Below, piece by piece: positions 1-5,892 of a stretch of 7,304 bases of DNA. The notes below the pieces were generated by a model, which worked only from the letters and a program-made list of their open reading frames with translations, did not search any database and was not told where the DNA came from. Numbering within the stretch: the first letter of the stretch is position 1; the number at the start of each line of letters is the position of its first letter. The stretch spans positions 1-7,304 of the forward strand of contig JAFGNG010000272.1 in assembly GCA_016927125.1 (NCBI GenBank), in the 5' to 3' direction. The translations under genes were made by a program, and so were the position numbers. The DNA is from Planctomycetota bacterium. Its GTDB lineage: Bacteria; Planctomycetota; SZUA-567; JAFGNG01.

Positions 1-922
<922 letters not shown>

Positions 923-949
923 TCCTGAAATCCAGTGATAGCTAATTTC

Positions 950-984
950 GCGGGGTGGGCCAGACGGCTCACCCTGCTTTTTTT
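950..984 (+). terminator. Intrinsic terminator of ilvC
   Basis: A 12-bp stem pairs 950-961 with 966-977 (two G-U pairs) around the loop AGAC, followed directly by seven T residues at 978-984. It lies 28 bases after the ilvC stop. This is a textbook Rho-independent terminator and separates ilvC from the sigma gene. Confidence 0.93.
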
Positions 985-1157
985 ATAACCTTTCGATGCT
1001 TCTTTCTGCAATCTTATGGTTAACAGTGAGTTGCAGGGAATTGCATGCATTGCGGATACGTTAAATATCATTAGTCAGAAATAAAAAACCATAATCACCT
1101 CTAAAAAACTTTGTCCCAAAAGATTTACTAAAAGGTTAGTAACACTTTCATAACATG

Positions 1158-1178
1158 TTTTACACAATTTTATCCACT
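1158..1178 (+). promoter_or_regulatory. Two tandem DnaA-box-like 9-mers (tentative)
   Basis: TTTTACACA at 1158-1166 and TTATCCACT at 1170-1178 each differ at one position from the DnaA box TTATNCACA. They face the same way, start 12 bases apart, and lie in the AT-rich leader of the sigma gene. Near-matches are easy to find by chance in AT-rich DNA, and no origin-type gene (dnaA, dnaN, gidA) is near. DnaA control of the sigma gene is possible but unproven. Confidence 0.2.
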
Positions 1179-1240
1179 TTTTGCTTGAAAAAAATCAGCT
1201 TATCAGTCAGAGTATAAACTCCAAATAACCTGTCGGTGAT

Positions 1241-1244
1241 GGAG
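1241..1244 (+). promoter_or_regulatory. Shine-Dalgarno that sets the sigma factor start
   Basis: GGAG lies six bases before the ATG at 1251. The earlier in-frame starts, GTG at 1236 and ATG at 1239, have no purine-rich motif upstream. The ATG at 1251 is therefore preferred, giving a protein that begins MTKAVDGDIESYL. Confidence 0.75.
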
Positions 1245-1250
1245 CATCCA

Positions 1251-2099
1251 ATGACGAAAGCAGTTGACGGCGACATTGAAAGCTATCTCAGAGATATCAG
1301 TCGTTTCAAATTGTTAACTCACGATGAAGAACAGGACCTTGCCAAGCGGATCAGCAAGGGGGATATGGACGCACGCAACATCATGATCCGCTCAAATCTC
1401 CGCCTGGTTGTCAACATTGCCAAAAGTTATATGCACAGCGGCCTCCCCCTCCTTGATATTATTGCGGAAGGAAACATCGGGCTGATGAAAGCGGCTGAAC
1501 GCTTCCGTCCCGATGAAGGCGCGAGTTTCAGCACTTACTCTTCCTGGTGGATCAAGCAGGCGATCCGGCGCGCCATCAACACCAAGGTCAGAAACATTCG
1601 CGTCCCCGCCTACATGGCCAATATCATTTCCAAGTGGCGCAAGGTCAGCAACGAGTTGGCGCAAGGATTGGAACGCCACGCTACCCCCGATGAAATCGCG
1701 GAAGTAATGCGCATCAAGCTCGACAAGGTTGCCATTATCCAGCAGGCTCTCGGCGCGGACTCTTCTTCCAGCTTTACCAAGCGCGGCTATAGCAAGCAAC
1801 AAGGCAGCAGCAAGGAAAGCTATACCGATGTTATTGAGCATATCCCCCAGAAGGATAAGGAAATCGCGGTCGACCGGCTCTTTAACGGAGAGGAAGAAGA
1901 CAAGATGAGCCTCCTGCTGAAATGCTTGAAACCCCGCGAGGAAAAGGTGTTGCAGCTTAGATATGCCTTCGGCAGAAGAGAAGAGTACATGACCCTGCAG
2001 GCGATCGGCAAGCAGATGAAACTAACCCGCGAGCGGGTTCGCCAGATTGAAGGGCAGGCGCTTCGCAAGATCCTGCGGGTGCTTGGCGAAAGCGCGTAA
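1251..2099 (+). CDS. Sigma-70 family RNA polymerase sigma factor (group 2 / SigA-like, no region 1.1)
   Basis: This 282-residue protein is a primary-like sigma factor that directs RNA polymerase to -10/-35 promoters. Region 1.2 spans about residues 8-38 (SYLRDISRFKLLTHDEEQDLA). Region 2 follows at about 40-112, with the core-binding LLDIIAEGNIGLMKAAERF and the melting motif FSTYSSWWIKQAI, which keeps F93, Y96, W99, W100 and Q103. Region 3 runs from about 117 to 170, and region 4 carries the helix-turn-helix at about 248-274 with the TRERVRQIE recognition helix. There is no acidic region 1.1, which fits a group 2 factor or a short SigA. R106 stands where E. coli RpoD has T440, and A91 where it has Y425. 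The region 3.2 linker (171-190) is serine-rich and basic rather than acidic. The gene is a lone unit between terminators. No anti-sigma gene is adjacent, so regulation is probably transcriptional. Whether it is the housekeeping sigma or an alternative one cannot be decided here. Confidence 0.93.
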   Translation: MTKAVDGDIESYLRDISRFKLLTHDEEQDLAKRISKGDMDARNIMIRSNLRLVVNIAKSYMHSGLPLLDIIAEGNIGLMKAAERFRPDEGASFSTYSSWWIKQAIRRAINTKVRNIRVPAYMANIISKWRKVSNELAQGLERHATPDEIAEVMRIKLDKVAIIQQALGADSSSSFTKRGYSKQQGSSKESYTDVIEHIPQKDKEIAVDRLFNGEEEDKMSLLLKCLKPREEKVLQLRYAFGRREEYMTLQAIGKQMKLTRERVRQIEGQALRKILRVLGESA

Positions 2100-2127
2100 T
2101 CATTTTATTATTTTTCTACCCAATAAA

Positions 2128-2162
2128 AAAACGCCCGGCCTCTTGCGAGAACCGGGCGTTTT
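2128..2162. terminator. Bidirectional terminator shared by sigma gene and eno
   Basis: A perfect 11-bp stem pairs 2128-2138 with 2152-2162 (core ACGCCCGG/CCGGGCGT), and the loop contains a small CTC/GAG inner stem. On the plus strand the right arm ends TTTTCTT. On the minus strand the seven A residues at 2125-2131 give a T7 run. It sits between the sigma stop (2099) and the eno stop (2185), so one hairpin can serve both convergent genes. Confidence 0.92.
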
Positions 2163-2184
2163 CTTAGGTATTTTACTTGTTAGA

Positions 2185-3468
2185 TTAGCGCAGGTTGTAG
2201 AAAGCTTCCATTCCGGGGTAAACCGCGGCTTCATCCAACATCTCTTCGATCCTCAGAAGCTGGTTGTACTTGCAGATCCGGTCGGTACGGCAGAGCGATC
2301 CAGTCTTAATCTGCCCGGCATTGGTGGCTACCACGATATCCGCGATGGTGGTGTCTTCAGTCTCGCCGGAGCGGTGGCTGACCACGGCGGTATAATTGGC
2401 GCGCTTGGCCATCTCGATGGCAGCCAGGGTTTCGGTCAAGGTGCCGATCTGGTTGACCTTGATGAGAATGGAGTTGCCGCAGCCCTTCTGGATACCGGTG
2501 GCGAGGCGCTCGGTGTTGGTGACGAAAATGTCGTCGCCGACGATCTGGATACGGTCGCCGAGCTGCTTGGTCATCAGTTCCCAGCCCTTCCAGTCATCCT
2601 CGGCCATGCCGTCTTCGATGCTGATAATCGGGTACTTGTCACAGAGCTTGGCGTAATAGTCCACCATCTGCGCGGCGGAGAGCTTCTTCTTCTCAGAGGC
2701 CAGGTCATACTTGCCGCCCTTGTAGAATTCACTGCTCGCCGGGTCCATGGCGATCATAATGTCCGAGCCGGGCTTATAGCCGGCAGCCTTGATCGCCTGC
2801 ATAATTATCTTGAGCGCATCTTCGTTGCTGGCGAGATCCGGCGCGAAGCCGCCCTCGTCGCCGACTGCGGTATTGAGATTCTTTTTCTTGAGGACGTCTT
2901 TGAGGGCGTGGAAGATCTCGGTAACCCAGCGCAGACCTTCGCGGAAGCTCTTGGCGCCGACCGGCATGACCATGAATTCCTGGAGATCGACATTATTATC
3001 TGCGTGCGAACCGCCATTGATAATGTTGCACATCGGCACTGGCAGGGTTATAGCGCGGCAGCCGCCAATATAGTTGTAGAGGGGCAGCCCGCAGAGATTG
3101 GCCGCGGCCTTGGCGACGGCGAGAGAGACGCCGATAATGGCATTGGCACCGAGCTTGCTCTTGTTCTTGGTGCCGTCAAGCGCGATCATTGCCTGGTCGA
3201 TCGCGACCTGGTCGCAGGCATCCATCCCCATGAGCGCGGCGGAGATCTTCAAATTAACATTCTTAACCGCCTTGGTAACGCCCTTGCCAAGATAGCGCTT
3301 ATCGTCCTTGTCGCGCAGCTCCACGGCTTCATGCTCGCCGGTAGAGGCGCCGCTGGGCACAATGGCCTGGCCGAACGCGCCGCTAGCGGTTTCAACATCG
3401 ACCTCCACGGTCGGGTTGCCGCGCGAGTCAAGCACCTCCCGGGCGTAGATTCCAATAATTTCCGGCAT
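2185..3468 (-). CDS. eno: Enolase (phosphopyruvate hydratase)
   Basis: Enolase interconverts 2-phosphoglycerate and phosphoenolpyruvate in glycolysis and gluconeogenesis, and in many bacteria it also scaffolds the RNA degradosome. The protein is 427 aa, the normal length for the family. Visible active-site elements are the mobile loop SGASTGEHEA (39-48), H155 in NGGSHADNN, E164 in LQEFM, catalytic E205 in GDEGGFAP, the Mg2+ ligands D242 (MDPASSEF), E285 (SIEDGMAEDDW) and D312 (GDDIFVTN), general base K337 (LIKVNQIGTLTET), the HRSGETED motif at 365-372 and K388 in GQIKTGS. I see no missing key residue. The frame is open 21 codons further upstream, to an ATG at 3531. The ATG at 3466-3468 is chosen because AAGGAG precedes it by six bases and MPEIIGIYAREVLDSRGNPT is the standard enolase N-terminus. 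It is monocistronic, with its own promoter and a shared terminator. Confidence 0.98.
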   Translation of the reverse strand: MPEIIGIYAREVLDSRGNPTVEVDVETASGAFGQAIVPSGASTGEHEAVELRDKDDKRYLGKGVTKAVKNVNLKISAALMGMDACDQVAIDQAMIALDGTKNKSKLGANAIIGVSLAVAKAAANLCGLPLYNYIGGCRAITLPVPMCNIINGGSHADNNVDLQEFMVMPVGAKSFREGLRWVTEIFHALKDVLKKKNLNTAVGDEGGFAPDLASNEDALKIIMQAIKAAGYKPGSDIMIAMDPASSEFYKGGKYDLASEKKKLSAAQMVDYYAKLCDKYPIISIEDGMAEDDWKGWELMTKQLGDRIQIVGDDIFVTNTERLATGIQKGCGNSILIKVNQIGTLTETLAAIEMAKRANYTAVVSHRSGETEDTTIADIVVATNAGQIKTGSLCRTDRICKYNQLLRIEEMLDEAAVYPGMEAFYNLR

Positions 3469-3474
3469 CTCTTT

Positions 3475-3480
3475 CTCCTT
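3475..3480 (-). promoter_or_regulatory. Strong Shine-Dalgarno of eno
   Basis: On the minus strand AAGGAG lies six bases before the ATG at 3466-3468. It is a near-perfect ribosome binding site, as expected for a highly expressed gene, and it rules out the longer in-frame start at 3531. Confidence 0.88.
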
Positions 3481-3570
3481 TGATCCTGTAGTCCAAGGTT
3501 TTTTACATGTAGAAGGATAACTTATTTGCATCCCTTCCGAGTGCGGACTCCGCCACCGGTGTCTGTAAAC

Positions 3571-3598
3571 ATAGTAGCGGGATTGCGCCCCGCGTCAA
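3571..3598 (-). promoter_or_regulatory. Probable eno promoter
   Basis: On the minus strand TTGACG (3593-3598) and TACTAT (3571-3576) are separated by 16 bases, matching 5/6 and 4/6 of the sigma-70 consensus. A second TTGACG lies 12 bases further upstream at 3605-3610 but has no well-placed -10. Transcription would start near 3564, leaving a leader of about 95 bases before eno. Confidence 0.6.
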
Positions 3599-3706
3599 TA
3601 CTTTCGTCAAGGTTTAGCCGGAAAAAGGAGTGATAAAGAATGATTTCACAGTCTGCTTTCAGCCTTGACAATCCGGAGGGCATAACTAAGCTAAAATAAT
3701 TGTAGA

Positions 3707-3768
3707 ACAGGCTCTCAAGCCTGTGACGGAATAGTTAATGAAAAGTGTCCCAGGTTAGAGAATCTGGG
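3707..3768. repeat. Two adjacent intergenic hairpins
   Basis: The first hairpin is a perfect 7-bp inverted repeat, ACAGGCT (3707-3713) and AGCCTGT (3718-3724), with loop CTCA. The second pairs CCCAGGTT (3749-3756) with AATCTGGG (3761-3768) through 8 bp, one G-U, with loop AGAG. Neither is followed by a T-run, so they are not obvious terminators, and they lie outside any gene. Together with the C/G-rich palindromes just downstream they look like pieces of a dispersed, non-coding repeat family. Copy number cannot be seen from this window. Confidence 0.6.
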
Positions 3769-3775
3769 CTACAGT

Positions 3776-3847
3776 TCCCTCCCCTTAATCCCCTCCCGGC
3801 GGGAGGGGAAACGCCCTCTCCCTTGGGGAGAGGGGTGGGGTGAGGGA
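3776..3847. repeat. Dispersed C-rich/G-rich palindromic repeat
   Basis: Two palindromes sit side by side. CCCCTCCC (3790-3797) pairs with GGGAGGGG (3801-3808) around GGC, and CCCTCTCCC (3814-3822) pairs with GGGAGAGGG (3826-3834) around TTG. The element is bounded by CCCTCCCC at the left and GTGGGGTGAGGG at the right. Translated on the minus strand it gives the SPHPSPQGRG-type peptide that is often mis-annotated as protein in many bacterial genomes, a known signature of this kind of intergenic REP-like repeat. It is probably non-coding, and mobilisation by a distant enzyme is possible but not shown. Confidence 0.75.
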
Positions 3848-3850
3848 TTT

Positions 3851-3878
3851 TTGAAACACATAATTCTTAATCTATGAT
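3851..3878 (+). promoter_or_regulatory. Probable promoter of the FmdB-family gene
   Basis: TTGAAA (3851-3856) and TATGAT (3873-3878) are 16 bases apart and each match the sigma-70 consensus at five of six positions. The spacer is AT-rich. The predicted start, near 3885, leaves about 49 bases before the ATG at 3934. The promoter begins four bases after the dispersed repeat ends. Confidence 0.65.
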
Positions 3879-3883
3879 TTGAT

Positions 3884-3906
3884 GCACAGCAACCAGCACG
3901 CTGTGC
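3884..3906 (+). repeat. Inverted repeat at the expected transcript start
   Basis: GCACAGC (3884-3890) and GCTGTGC (3900-3906) form a perfect 7-bp inverted repeat around nine bases. It begins about where transcription from the 3851-3878 promoter should start. It could therefore be a 5'-terminal mRNA stem-loop or an operator at +1. Its sequence alone does not decide which. Confidence 0.45.
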
Positions 3907-3933
3907 CCCTATAGAATATTTTAAGGCAAACCT

Positions 3934-4443
3934 ATGCCAATTTATGAATTCTATTGCAGCACTTGCCATGTGATCTACCAGTTTTTCTCCTCCCGTATCA
4001 ACACCGAGGCGCAGCCTACCTGCCCCAAGTGCGGGCAGGAGAAGCTGGAGCGGAGGATGTCGGTCTTTGCCGTGAGCAGCTCCGGCCCCACCTCTGAAGA
4101 AGGCTTGGGAGAGAATGGCGGCGAGCTACCTTTCGATGACGCCAGGATGGAATCGGCGATGATGGCGCTGGCGGGCGAGGCGGAGAACTTGGACGAGAAC
4201 GATCCCCGCCAGGCCGCTAATCTGATGCGGAAACTCACCGAGGCGAGCGGGCTGAAGATGGGCAGGAACATGGAGGAGGCGCTCTCCCGCATGGAGAAGG
4301 GAGAAGACCCCGACCGCATCGAAGAGGAGATGGGCGAGGTGCTCGACGCCGAGGATCCTTTTATGCCGGGCCAAGGTAACGGCAGGGGCGCTTTGCGCCA
4401 AAAGACTCCGCCCCGGCGCGATGAAACGATTTATGATTTGTGA
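3934..4443 (+). CDS. FmdB-family zinc-ribbon protein with acidic C-terminal region
   Basis: A 169-residue protein. The N-terminus (MPIYEFYC) and the two Cys pairs, C8-x2-C11 and C30-x2-C33, form the zinc ribbon of the FmdB/CxxC_CxxC_SSSS regulatory-protein family. The family name comes from FmdB, a putative regulator of formamidase/amide genes, but most members have no tested function. After the ribbon (about 1-45) comes a polar linker. A long, strongly acidic, helix-rich segment then spans about 65-145 and includes MMALAGEAENLDENDPRQAANLMRK-like sequence and repeated E/D-rich stretches. The tail is basic (TPPRRDETIYDL). No signal peptide or membrane segment is seen, so it is probably cytoplasmic. 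AAGG lies seven bases before the ATG. It is monocistronic with its own promoter and converges on rarA with a 45-base gap in which I see no clear terminator. From memory, similar ribbon-plus-acidic-tail proteins occur in deltaproteobacterial-type genomes. Function is unknown. Confidence 0.85.
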   Translation: MPIYEFYCSTCHVIYQFFSSRINTEAQPTCPKCGQEKLERRMSVFAVSSSGPTSEEGLGENGGELPFDDARMESAMMALAGEAENLDENDPRQAANLMRKLTEASGLKMGRNMEEALSRMEKGEDPDRIEEEMGEVLDAEDPFMPGQGNGRGALRQKTPPRRDETIYDL

Positions 4444-4488
4444 AAATAAGTTGAGTGACTTCGGATTTCTGAATTTAGAGTTGAAATA

Positions 4489-5871
4489 TCACTCCCCCCG
4501 CCGCTCCTTCCGTAAGCGGTTCCAGTAATCAATGCGTTTCTGGATCTCTTTCTCAAAGCCGAACTGGCCAGGGGTGTAGTAGGTCCGTCCCTGTAGGGTT
4601 TCGGGGAGGTATTGCTGCCCGGAGAAGCCGTTCTCAGCATCGGGGTCGTACTGGTAGCCCTTGCCGTAGCCGCTGTCCTGCATCAGCTTGGTCGGGGCGT
4701 TGCGGATGTGAAGCGGCACCGGGTCATTACGCGTCTGCTCTACATCCCGCTTGGCAGAGCTGATGCCGCTGTAGAGCTTGTTCGACTTTGGCGCGGTGGC
4801 GAGGTAGACCACGCATTGCGCCAGCGCCACGTCGCACTCCGGAAAGCCGAGGAAATGCACCGCGTCCTTGGCCGCGATTGCCTGTACCAGCGCCTGAGGG
4901 TCGGCCAGGCCGATATCCTCCGAAGCGAAACGCACCAGGCGGCGGGCGATATATAAGGGGTCGGCGCCGCCCTCGATCATTCTTGCCAGCCAGTATAATC
5001 CAGCCTGTGGATCAGAGCCGCGCAAGGATTTATGGAGTGCAGAGATGAGATTATAATACTCCTCGCCTTTCTTGTCATAACCGATGTTACGGCTGGTCAG
5101 GGCTTCCTTCACAATCTCCTTGGTAATTTCCCGCTTACCTTTTTTATCCGGTTCAGTACCGGTCACCGCGATTTCCAGCGCGTTCAAGGCAATCCGCGCG
5201 TCGCCATTAGCGTAATTAACCAGCAGTTCGTTCGCGCCCTCGGTGAGGACAGCCTGCATCCCGGCCAGGCCGCGCTCGCTGTCGGCAAGGGCGTGGTCAA
5301 TAATGCTGGCAATCTCCTTATCCCCAAGCGCCTTCAGGGTATAGACCCGGCAGCGGCTGAGGAGCGGGGAGTTGATTTCAAAAGAGGGGTTCTCCGTGGT
5401 CGCGCCGATCAGGATAATCGCGCCGGACTCGACATGCGGCAGGAAGGCATCCTGCTGCGACTTGTTGAAGCGGTGGATCTCATCCACAAAGAGAATGGTG
5501 CCACGATTTTCCATTTCACGCAACTGCCGCGCCTCCTCCACAATCCGGCGAACATCCTTAACCCCGTGCAGCACTGCGCTGAAGGGCACAAAGAGGCGGC
5601 GGGTACAGTGGGCAATAACCTGTGCCAGCGTGGTCTTACCGCTACCCGGCGGGCCCCAGAGGAGCATGGAGTTGATATTGTCGGATTCGATGGCGCGGCG
5701 GAGCAGCTTGCCCTTGCCGACCAGTTCTTCCTGGCCGACAAATTCATCCAGCGTGGTCGGGCGAATGCGATCAGCCAGCGGAGCATGGGAAGGAATCGCG
5801 TGAGATTGAATTATCGGGGGTTTAAAAAGGGGAGGAGAGGCCTTGGCTTCCTCTTGCGATTTCTTTGCCAT
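4489..5871 (-). CDS. rarA: Replication-associated recombination protein A (AAA+ ATPase RarA/MgsA)
   Basis: RarA is a clamp-loader-like AAA+ ATPase that acts at stalled replication forks and DNA ends, typically with SSB and recombination proteins. The 460-aa protein is full length. An N-terminal extension of about 30 residues precedes the conserved PLADRIRPTTLDEFVGQEEL. Then come Walker A GPPGSGKT (73-80), Walker B ILFVDE (126-131) within the family-specific VDEIHRFNKSQQDAFLPH, sensor 1 LIGATTENPSF (154-164), the arginine-finger motif LLSRCR (170-175) and sensor 2 GDARIALNALE. The C-terminal MgsA tetramerisation region contains HKSLRGSDPQAGLYWLARM, IRNAPTKLMQDSGYG and the terminal GFEKEIQKRIDYWNRLR. 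The ATG at 5869-5871 is preceded by GGGAGGG seven bases upstream. The next Met comes only at residue 69, inside the ATPase core, so the start is firm. It lies 21 bases downstream of the amidohydrolase gene on the same strand and probably shares its transcript. Confidence 0.97.
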   Translation of the reverse strand: MAKKSQEEAKASPPLFKPPIIQSHAIPSHAPLADRIRPTTLDEFVGQEELVGKGKLLRRAIESDNINSMLLWGPPGSGKTTLAQVIAHCTRRLFVPFSAVLHGVKDVRRIVEEARQLREMENRGTILFVDEIHRFNKSQQDAFLPHVESGAIILIGATTENPSFEINSPLLSRCRVYTLKALGDKEIASIIDHALADSERGLAGMQAVLTEGANELLVNYANGDARIALNALEIAVTGTEPDKKGKREITKEIVKEALTSRNIGYDKKGEEYYNLISALHKSLRGSDPQAGLYWLARMIEGGADPLYIARRLVRFASEDIGLADPQALVQAIAAKDAVHFLGFPECDVALAQCVVYLATAPKSNKLYSGISSAKRDVEQTRNDPVPLHIRNAPTKLMQDSGYGKGYQYDPDAENGFSGQQYLPETLQGRTYYTPGQFGFEKEIQKRIDYWNRLRKERRGE

Positions 5872-5892
5872 CCTGTTTCCCTCCCGCTGAGA

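Larger units (their letters stand above)
985..1250. other. AT-rich leader upstream of the sigma factor gene
   Basis: This 266-base stretch holds no credible gene: the only small reading frames (about 22 codons, near 996 and 1017) lack a ribosome binding site. It is clearly more AT-rich than its surroundings and carries A-tracts at 1083-1088, 1103-1108, 1118-1121, 1130-1133 and 1188-1194, some spaced at roughly one or two helical turns, so it may be bent. A TATAAA at 1213-1218 could be a -10 element. The best -35 match upstream, TTGAAA at 1185-1190, lies 22 bases away, which is too far for a normal promoter, so I cannot name the promoter with confidence. It must nevertheless hold the sigma gene's promoter, since the ilvC terminator is just upstream. 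Confidence 0.6.

Noticed and set aside
996..1085. Two ~22-codon plus-strand frames in the sigma leader
   Set aside because: They overlap each other in different frames, have no ribosome binding site and show no recognisable sequence.
1236..1250. Upstream GTG/ATG starts of the sigma factor gene
   Set aside because: No Shine-Dalgarno precedes 1236 or 1239, and the GGAG at 1241-1244 is correctly spaced for the ATG at 1251.
2047..3483. 478-codon open frame on the plus strand opposite eno
   Set aside because: It is a codon-register shadow of eno, which has no TTA, CTA or TCA codon here. It also starts inside the sigma gene and crosses the shared terminator, and its product resembles no protein family.
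3469..3531. 21-codon N-terminal extension of enolase
   Set aside because: The extension is unlike enolase N-termini and overlaps the strong AAGGAG that serves the ATG at 3466-3468.
3665..3692. Possible plus-strand promoter TTGACA-16-TAAGCT
   Set aside because: The -35 is perfect but the -10 matches only three of six positions and it would drive no gene before the repeat block. The 3851-3878 promoter is much better.
3769..3969. 66-codon minus-strand frame over the intergenic repeat
   Set aside because: The SPHPSPQGRG-type peptide is the known artefact of translating the dispersed C/G-rich palindromic repeat, and the frame overlaps the promoter and start of the FmdB-family gene.
4444..4488. 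Search for a terminator between the convergent FmdB-family gene and rarA
   Set aside because: Only a 4-bp AAGT/ACTT pairing is present and no T-run follows it, so no terminator is called.
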